A stretch of DNA of 64,000 bases from Cryptomeria japonica (lineage: Eukaryota > Streptophyta > Pinopsida > Cupressales > Cupressaceae). The number at the start of each line of letters is the position of its first letter. Positions within the stretch are counted from its first letter, which is position 1. The stretch spans positions 138,078,747-138,142,746 of the forward strand of contig NC_081412.1 in assembly GCF_030272615.1 (NCBI RefSeq), in the 5' to 3' direction. The notes beneath the pieces were generated by a model. It ran no database searches and was not told the origin of the DNA. It worked only from the letters and a program-made list of their open reading frames with translations. Of the stretch, positions 56,451 through 64,000 are shown piece after piece. Position numbers and translations under genes: made by a program.

Positions 56451-57526
56451 AATACAGTTTCTAGGTTTTCAAACTTGATCCTATTTATTAAATTATTGTT
56501 GATTTAGGATATTTTCATGGAGAATACCATAGGTTTGAATTTGACTATAAATGGAAATGGCTCCTAACACACAGGCCTAAGAAGGATGATAAGCTTCAAA
56601 AGTTTTTAGATGTGGACAAGCCACCTTTCTATCATGATTTAATTGAGGATTATTTTTTAAAAATGCACTTTGTAGTCTATCAGGTACTTGGATACGATGC
56701 ACTAATGTTCATACCAATTAAATTAATGGTGCTCACTATAGATGTACAAAGCTATGAGAATAATAGGCCATTTGATTATGCAACATATCTAAAAGAGAAG
56801 ATAAATAAACCCCTAGTTGATGTGAAGAAAGATAGTTATATTATCTTTTTTAAATTGTATTCTTTATTATGTCACATGTTTTTCTACAAAGGATGGGAAC
56901 TCGGTATTTGAATACATCCTTGCATATTGATAGCATTGGACAAGTAAGGTAATTTGTGCACAGTCTAGGAGTGGACATATATTCTAGATAGTGGGAGCCC
57001 TTAGGCACATTACATGTATTTTAAAGAATTCTTCATCAAGGAAATCTACAAGGGCCTAGGTTATTCCTCAAATTGGAGGTTATTAGATACAATCATGAAT
57101 TTCTTGAGACCCAAGGACTACGATAAAAAAAGTTAAGATTTGTCACAACTGGGGAGATTAGTACTTATATGAAAGCTGCACAATAATAAGAGTTTATGGA
57201 TTTGAGGGTGCCCCACACATATTGCCACATATAATTCTTGATAGAGTTTCTTTTCTTGAGATTGTGAGGTAGCTAAATGATTATGATAATATTCATTTCA
57301 GGAACAAGGGGAAGGCATCCTTCATGCAAGCTTGCTACTTTATGTTTTTAGCAATTTCAGAGTTATTGCCAAGGAAGGTTATGAGCTTATTAATAAAAAA
57401 ATTGATTATTTAAAGTTTTTATTTGGAGTAGGGAGGATATTTGATCCTAATATATTTATACTAATTTTAAATTATCACAAAATATTAGTGGTTATGGGAA
57501 TGAATTCTCCATGTGAGAAGATTTAA

Positions 57527-58439
57527 TAAGGAATTGCCTAGATATAGATCATGTGAATAGAAAATTGGATCTCTGGAAGAGGATCCAAAAGGAATAAAAG
57601 TTAAGAATGAAAGTTGACTCCTCATATAAAGGTGCCTTTATAGAAATTGAGGGTCATGTGAAGAAAATTGCAAAGATGATTTTGAATGAAGGAGAATCGT
57701 TGTCCAATTTATCGGTTAGAAGTGTAAGAGAATAATTTGTAAAGGTAATAGCATATTGTAAAGGGGAACCCATCTTGGTTTTTGCAAATCCTAAAGTGTA
57801 AAAGACATCAATCTTTGATTGAATCCTTTTAATTATCTAGTGATCCAAGAATCTAAGCATTGAACATGGCTAATTCATAGGAATTATTGGGAAAACAGTT
57901 GGAAGAACCAATAGATTCAACATTTAGTTTTTCTATTATTCCAATGGTGACGGTGATTATTTTATAGATCTCTAAACAATACAAGAATAAAATAATGATA
58001 TTACACTAAAATGTGTATGCATCTAACTAAAACAGAGTGCATATTTGAATACTCATAGAAAGAACCTTAGGTACTCTTTCCATCATGCACTCTCCACTCA
58101 TAAAAATAACCTAAACACTATAATAAATCAAATTACTTAAAACAATTTTTGTTCCAAAAAAGGGATATGTAGTGTGCCATTGATCCCCTTCACTCATTTA
58201 TCAAGGAATTAACTTAATAATCTTAAACCAACAATAATTAGTTAATAGTCATCTATAAGGTACACCTTCCAACCATTGCATTCTTTATATTTTATAAATC
58301 AACCCTAAGGTGAAGTCATGTGAAAATATTTATTGAATTTAATCAACCACACACCTTTTGCATGCATGTGTAGCCAAGGATATACATCACCATCATCTTG
58401 GGAGATTTTCCTAGACCCATCATTAGAATCTCTCTTGTT
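57527..58439. other. AT-rich spacer, nothing recognised
   Basis: No open frame or family signature visible on either strand. It may hold further decayed ORF2-like sequence on the left and the decayed end of the copia fossil on the right. Confidence 0.4.
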
Positions 58440-59121
58440 AAAAATTTTAGTTACCTTCTAAAATGGCTAATGTTGTTACATCTCCAATATTTTGCCTTGG
58501 ATTTATTAGGATATTTAGATTTCCCATAGAATTTAGGCCTATACATTTCTTTCTTGTTGATCTCATACTTTTTAATTATATTCTACCAAAAACATGTAGG
58601 GGCACCTTAACAGATTCATGATTCTTTTTTCACATCTCTTTGAAAAGCAATAATGTTACCACCTCATCCATTTTTTAACTTATTGGTAGTGCTCTAGATA
58701 ACCATAGCAAGGTGGTTTCATGAATCTATCAAAGAATGCAACAAAGTCATGTGATAATATTTCTCCACCCTTTTTAATCCAATGGAATGCAATGGAGTAG
58801 CAACAATGTTAAATGCATTTGTGTTTAGACACAAAGCCACCATGCTCCATCCTAAAGGTATACAATTTATTTCTTAAAAAAGGTTGTTAACCAAATATTT
58901 AGCTTGATACAGTCTCTTTAGGTACATTAAACAATACTAAATCAACCAAATATAGGCTTATGAGACCCTTAGCTTCTCTATCCTTTTTGCTCTAGCCTTC
59001 TTCTAATATAGCAATAGGTTTGGATCTAGATATTATATTCCATGTCCTCCATCTTGAGCTTCCTAAGCTCAAATTTTATGCTTGAGAACTTGACCACTTC
59101 TATTCTAGATGTGCTTGCCAT
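58440..59121 (-). pseudogene. gag: Fossil copia gag
   Basis: On the minus strand from the Met at 59121: MASTSRIEVVKF and FELRKLKMEDM match the start of Copia-1 Gag (SGRIEVEKF, FEMWKLKMEDL). Then, across phases, REAKGLISLYLVDLVLFNV (Copia-1: DKGLIRLCLADSVLINV), FLRNKLYTFRMEHGG (FLRKKLYSLKMEEGG), and a broken knuckle YWRCNNISHFRR near 58465. Many stops and phase shifts. The pol part is not visible downstream. Confidence 0.75.
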
Positions 59122-59684
59122 ATCTTCTTATAATAAGATCAAATCCTTCTATGCAAGCTCCCTCTCAAATAAATATTAGTATTAAAAACCCTCTACAGAA
59201 TTGAGTTAATCAAGCTCTAATATGGAATGAAAGGAAACAATGTAAGTCAAGATGCATCATAAACTAATTTTAGAGAAGAGCATTATGTAAATGGGTGAAA
59301 TTTCAAATTAATATCACACTTCAAGCCAACTTATCAACATAAATGAATTTAAGTATTTCAACTTGAAAGTCAATCTTGGTTTAACATATGGTCTAGCTGG
59401 ATTCATTCTAGCTAAATTAGGTCTGGGCCACAATTGTTTTATCTGAAAGTGTCCACTAAAAAAATATTTAGCATCACTTTGAGGTCAATTTACTAAAAAA
59501 AAAAATTATTTTAAAAACTTGATGTTCTCACAACTCCTACTCATACAAATATTTTTTTAAATATAAAAAATAACCCTTTTTAGATCTATATGTGCACTTT
59601 TTCTAGAAAATATAATTCTTGATAAGAAATAATTTTTTATATTTTATATTTTTTTACTAACGTAGGTCATTGACAACAAAATAG
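59122..59684. other. AT-rich spacer upstream of the copia gag fossil
   Basis: Expected place of the fossil's leader and LTR on the minus strand, but I cannot recognise either. Contains poly-A and poly-T runs near 59500-59660. Confidence 0.4.
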
Positions 59685-60192
59685 TGTTGGACATTGTTGC
59701 TGCTAGGATATGTTGTTGTCATTGATGTCAACATATTCCTGTGTTTTGGTGTTGCAATATTTTAGTGTTTGATCTGGTGAGCTTTGGTATGATGATATCT
59801 TGTGTTGCAGATTTCAGAGAGTATTTGGGATGTTCATGTGTATATTTATTTCAAATAGTTTGTGTTTTTGTGTTCAGGAAGCTATCTTTCTTATCCGAGT
59901 TGTTGCTCTTAAGTGTTCTTGAATGTTAGCATGTTGATCAATGGAGAATTGTATAAGTGGTGTTGGTGCAGGGATTACAAATGGTTCTAATGTGCTTGTT
60001 GGTGTTTCCTAATCATGTCCTATTTGTCCTGGTGGTTTGCATTGATTATCATGCAAGTTCTTGATGATCTTCTTGGTCCTCTGATATTCTTCATGTTATG
60101 TGGTATTTTGGTGATGTAACATGTTGCGATTGATCTTGGTGAGATTTTTGGTGGTGGTGCATGTTTGAGGAGTTGATTTAGGTCCATGATAT
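59685..60192 (+). repeat. Copia-3-type LTR fragment
   Basis: Starts TGTTGGACATTGTTGCTG and follows the first part of the Copia-3 LTR (29724 onward) with gaps, through GATTTAGGTCCATGATAT. It is cut at 60192 by the Copia-2 insertion. Confidence 0.8.
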
Positions 60193-61086
60193 TGTAAGGA
60201 AGTTAAGTAGCGGAAACAACTTCCTACACTAACCTTGAGAGGAGGGTAATGTGAAACTTTTTCAAATTGTTACAACAGTTACAGAAAATAGAAATAGATA
60301 TAATAGCATTCATACCACAACATAGTGATTTACGTGGGGAAAACCCTTTCGGGAGAAAAACCCCACCCTCCAAAAGCAGCTCAATATTTTATTCAGCAAT
60401 CAAAATAGATTACAACATACTTGCAGAGCAAGCTCTTCATAGGAGTACCACTAATCAGAGATTTAGATGCAACTCAATAGCCATAAGACTCTTACACACA
60501 ACCTCTATCTCTCACACCTCATAAATAGGAGATACAATACAAGAAACCGTCAAACGGTATTACAAAACCATGGGCTAAAACCACCCAATAAGGTGTAGCC
60601 GACCTTATCTCCCTTCTAGATGCCCTATGACATGTTAAAGCACACATCAACACGTGTCGCTCCCTTTTTACAGCTCATTTATGTATTCGATACAAATTAT
60701 TTTTCCTATTTCAGGAGTACAAACTTCTGGAGGCCATAACTTGAGAACCGGGTGTCCGATTGACGAACCGTTTGAAGCGCCGGAAAGCTCGCGAAGTGCT
60801 CTATCACCTCGTAATCGGCTTCACCGGTTATGGCAACTTTTCAGGGCGTTTCGGAGCCTCTAAAGTCCCCAAAATTAAGTTTAAACATTTTATTGCACCC
60901 CTCCAAGACGAAAACTTTAATATCTTCAAAACTAGCTGTGACCTTGCGACGCAACTTTACCGGAATGCTTATCTAGCCAACCAGAAGCTTCAGGGAGAGT
61001 TTCGCACCATTTCGTGCTCAAATAAAAACTTACTATAAATAGTAACCTCGCATAAATGCAAGATTGAGACACCATTTTTCCCAACA
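60193..61086 (-). repeat. Copia-2 3' LTR
   Basis: On the plus strand it runs TGTAAGGAAG ... CCCAACA. Preceded on the minus strand by the purine tract GACAAGTGGGAGATT, as in Copia-1. Confidence 0.95.
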
Positions 61087-61142
61087 AATCTCCCACTTGT
61101 CGAACACCTTGCATGAGTGGAAGGGAATGTCAACACAATGAA

Positions 61143-64000
61143 TCAATTGCTAGGGGCCATAAGGCCCATAGACTCTGAACACCATCTGAACTTCTCTGTG
61201 CTCACAGCCTTAGTTAAAGCATCTGCAACATTCATCAAAGTGTCCACCTTAACCAGCTTCACCCTACCATCTTCGACCATATCTCTAACAAAATGATACT
61301 GAACATCAATATGTTTGGTCCAGGCATGAAATGTCGGGTTCTTAGCTAGGCTAATTGCACTCTGACTGTCACAGTAAACTGTCATTGTACCTTGTTTTAT
61401 TCCAATATCCAAACACAGTCTCTTAAGCCAAATGGCCTCTTTACAAGCATGAGTAGCTACCATATACTCTGCTTCAGTAGTGGATAAAGCAACCACAGCC
61501 TATCGCTTACTCATCCAACTAATTGCACCACCAAACAAAGTAAACACATAAGCACTGGTGGATCTTCTGCTATCAATATCACCTGCCCAATCTGAATCCA
61601 CATAACCATGGATATCAAGGGAAGTCATGTCTCCAACTGAATTACCATGATAACACAAAGAATACTCTGAAGTACCCTTCAAATATCTGAAGACTCTTTT
61701 GACTGCATCCCAATGAACTCTACCAGGATTAGACATATATCTAGAAAGTACTCCCACTGCTTGGGCAATATCTGGTCTAGTACAGACCATAGCATACATC
61801 AAGCTTCCAACTGCACTCTGGTAAGGCACTCTGCTCATGTCTTCCATCTCCAATGGGGATGTAGGACAATCTGAAACAGATAGTTTCGTTCCAACTGTAA
61901 AAGGAACACTCAATGGTCTACAATTCTGAATGTTGAACCTCTGTAACACTGAATTCACATACTTACTCTGGCCTAGCCATAGCTTTCTGTTCGCCCTATC
62001 TCTTCTAATTTCCATCCCAAGAATGTGCTTTGCTGCACCAAGATCTTTCATTTCAAATTTAGCAGCGAGCTGAGACTTCAGTTCTGAAATCATACCTTTC
62101 CCTTTACCAATGAATAACATATCATCAACAGACAATGCAATGAATAAGAAATGATCACCATCAGATTTATAATAAACACAGTGATCTGATTTAGAACATT
62201 CAAATCCCAAACTCAACACATATGTATCAAATTTCTGGTACCACATCCTAGGACTTTGTTTGAGGCCATACAAAGATTTCTTCAATTTACAGACCAAATT
62301 ACTTTTGCCTTTCACCACATAGTGCTCCGGCTGTGTCATATAAATATCTTCCTCCAAATCACCATGAAGGAAAGCAGTTTTCACATCCATTTGCTCAACC
62401 TCTAAATCATAAACAGTAGCAATAGAAAGCAAAAATCTAATGGACGTCATTTTTGCAACAGGAGAAAATATCTCACCGTAATCAACACCCTCAACCTGAG
62501 AGTAGCCTTTTGCAACCAACCTTGCTTTATACTTCTCAATGCTTCCATCTGAACCAATCTTTTTCTTGAGCACCCATTTACAACCAACAGGTTTTCGTCC
62601 TTCAGGCAATGGTACAAGATCCCATGTATCATTCTTTTTCAAAGTTGCCATTTCTTCCTCCATAGCAATCTTCCAGGATTCTGCATCATTCATACCCAAT
62701 GCCTCTTCTACAGATTTCGGTTCATCCACACTAGTATTCAGAGCAAAAATACATCTCCAATCATCAGGTGAATACCTTTTAGGTAGTTTTCTATGTCTTG
62801 TAGACCTTCGAACAAGCTGAGTTGGAGGTTCTTCCTCCTCTTCTAAAGATTCAGAGCTAGACGAGCTCTCCTCAAATTCTTGCCTATCTAGGGGTCTCAA
62901 TTCAACTCTTTCAGGTGTAGAAGGAAGTTGAATCACATCTTCTTTTTTAGTCTGTTCTGGCTGCAATGTAACAGAAGGAGACTTAATTTCTCTAAAAATA
63001 ACACTTCTACTATGAATTACCTTTTGCGCAACAGGGTCCCAAAGCTTGTATCCTTTCACACCATAACTATATCCGATGAAGATACATTTCACAGCCTTGT
63101 TCTCCAACTTTGTTCGCTTCTCCTTTGGCACATGTGCATATGCCTTGCAACCAAAAACTCTAAGATGTCTCAATGAAGGCTTGTGATCTGACCATGCTTC
63201 CATAGGCGTTTTATCAACAAGAGCTGATGTAGGAGACTTGTTAATCAGGTAGCAAGCAGTGGCAACAGCTTCAGCCCAAAACTTTTGTTCAAGACCAGCA
63301 CCACTCAACATACTCCTAGCCTTCTCCATCAGTGTCCTGTTCATTCTTTCTGTAACTCCATTCTGCTGTGGAGAATACGGAGTTGTCTTCTGCCTGTTAA
63401 TTCCACAGTCTTTACAAAATCTATCAGAATCATTAGAGCAAAACTCACCGCCATTATCAGTTCTCAAACATTTTATTTTCTTTCCAGTCTGCAACTCAAC
63501 CATTGCTTTAAATTCTTTAAAATGACTAAAAACTTCCGATTTACTCTTTAGAAAATATACCCATGTCCTTCTACTAAAATCATTAATAAATGAAACATAA
63601 TATGTGGATTTTCCAATCGAAGAGACATCTACTGGACCAAACACATCAGAATGGATAAGATCCAAAACACCACAAGTTTTATAAGAACTCGAGTAAAGTT
63701 GAACGTGGTTTTGTTTTCCATAAATGCAATGCTCACAGAAATCAAAGTCAAGGTTACAGTCATTCAAACCTTCAACAAGGTTTTTATTTTTCAAGGTCCT
63801 TAGACCCTTTTCTCCAATGTGGCCAAGTCTCTGGTGCCATAACATAGTCTTCTCTGCAGGTAACTTTGCTTCAGACGAAAGAGCACCCTTAGGTACCCAA
63901 AAACCATTTCCATCTGCTGAAGGTGAAACCTTCAAATCTTCCAGTGAAGTATCCGCAGATTTACTTTTTACAGAAGTGCTATTACACTCAATAGTGTATG
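61143..64000 (-). pseudogene. pol: Copia-2 pol, partial, one premature stop
   Basis: Open from the right edge (codon phase continues beyond 64000) to TAG at 61500-61502, then in the same phase to the normal end at 61143. It contains the integrase zinc site HQRLGHIGEKG and CEHC, D in LIHSDVFGP, D in LRTDNGGEF, E in GVTERMNRT, RT with VDDMLF (the first residue of YVDD is Ser here) and RNase H with DSDWAGD, STTEAEYM and CDSQSAISL. The single stop lies between SWMSKR and AVVALSTTEAEYM, inside RNase H. It is open at the two pol positions where Copia-1 has stops, so the two copies decayed independently. Gag and protease are outside the window. Confidence 0.93.

Larger units (their letters stand above)
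54774..57526 (+). pseudogene. Decayed homologue of NA ORF2, split by a solo LTR
   Basis: Starts MASSSKGSTKVKPK and is broken by many stops; the right half resumes after the LTR at 55217-56450. The open piece 56612-56911 reads DLIEDYFLKMHFVVYQVLGY, then PFDYATYLKEKINKPLVDVK and SLLCHMFFYKGWELG. These align in order with the NA1 blocks DDLVKYACMVIGY, FDLCIGMQRQILLNLKSIK and GQLLVGLFFYFQGYFPG, and with their NA2 counterparts. No Gag-like ORF1 or LTR pair frames it. It is either an older NA element remnant or a decayed host gene from which ORF2 came. The homology is from visual alignment only. Confidence 0.45.
60193..64000 (-). mobile_element. Copia-2: sibling of Copia-1, minus strand, runs off the right edge
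   Basis: The 3' LTR is 60193-61086 (894 bp), nearly the same as the Copia-1 LTRs. On the minus strand the interior reads protease-distal region, integrase, RT and RNase H, continuing past 64000. Inserted in a Copia-3-type LTR; the left flanking bases are GATAT, but the other side is outside the window. Confidence 0.95.

Noticed and set aside
1-64000. Host protein-coding genes, tRNA or rRNA genes, CRISPR arrays, bacterial-type operons
   Set aside because: None found. The only tRNA-like matches are retrotransposon primer-binding sites, and all repeat arrays are explained by LTR elements or minisatellites.

Overview
The window looks like nuclear DNA of a seed plant with a large, repeat-rich genome. 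It is AT-rich and is almost entirely LTR retrotransposons of plant Ty1/copia and Ty3/gypsy type, nested inside one another and at different stages of decay. Primer-binding sites of the form TGGTATCAGAGC (initiator Met tRNA) and polypurine tracts such as AAAGGGGGAGA are typical of plant elements. I found no convincing host gene, tRNA, rRNA or CRISPR. A gymnosperm-like genome would fit the dense, old nesting, but the sequence alone does not prove the species.

Layout. (1) 1-26995: Gypsy-A, a Tat-type gypsy element whose 5' LTR lies off the left edge. Its gag, protease, G-patch-like, RT, RNase H, second RNase H and integrase regions lie in one reading frame (2552-5577 plus 19269-23550). The frame is full of stop codons but has no net frameshift. 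It is split at 5578 by NA1 (5578-19263, minus strand, target duplication AAAAC), a non-autonomous LTR element. NA1 is itself split by Copia-1 (11462-17471, plus strand, target duplication TCACC). (2) 24378-28927: the Gypsy-A 3' LTR, a second copy of the Gypsy-A leader and a partial second LTR, an unequal-recombination footprint. (3) 28928-29723: fossil LTR and copia integrase pieces on the minus strand. (4) 29724-44052: Copia-3, a decayed copia element. Its right LTR is split by NA2 (36379-43406, target duplication ATGAG), a second, divergent non-autonomous element related to NA1. (5) 44053-45052: an unclassified degenerate repeat of roughly 100 bp period. (6) 45053-53722: Gypsy-B, with gag, protease and G-patch but no RT or integrase; a duplicated 300-bp flank lies on both sides. 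(7) 53723-59684: fossil sequence containing a decayed relative of the NA second ORF, a solo LTR and a minus-strand copia gag fossil. (8) 59685-60192: a Copia-3-type LTR fragment, cut by Copia-2 (60193 to the right edge, minus strand), a sibling of Copia-1.

How the parts relate. The autonomous types (Gypsy-A, Copia-1/2, Copia-3) encode or once encoded the enzymes of reverse transcription and integration. NA1 and NA2 encode no recognisable enzymes. They carry a Gag-like first ORF (coiled coil plus four CCHC knuckles) and a second ORF of about 1,080-1,100 codons with no function I recognise. Their LTR ends, primer-binding sites and polypurine tracts resemble those of Copia-3, so they may be mobilised by Copia-3-like relatives. 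The NA family and its second ORF, with a third decayed homologue at 54774-57526, is the most likely undescribed system in the window.
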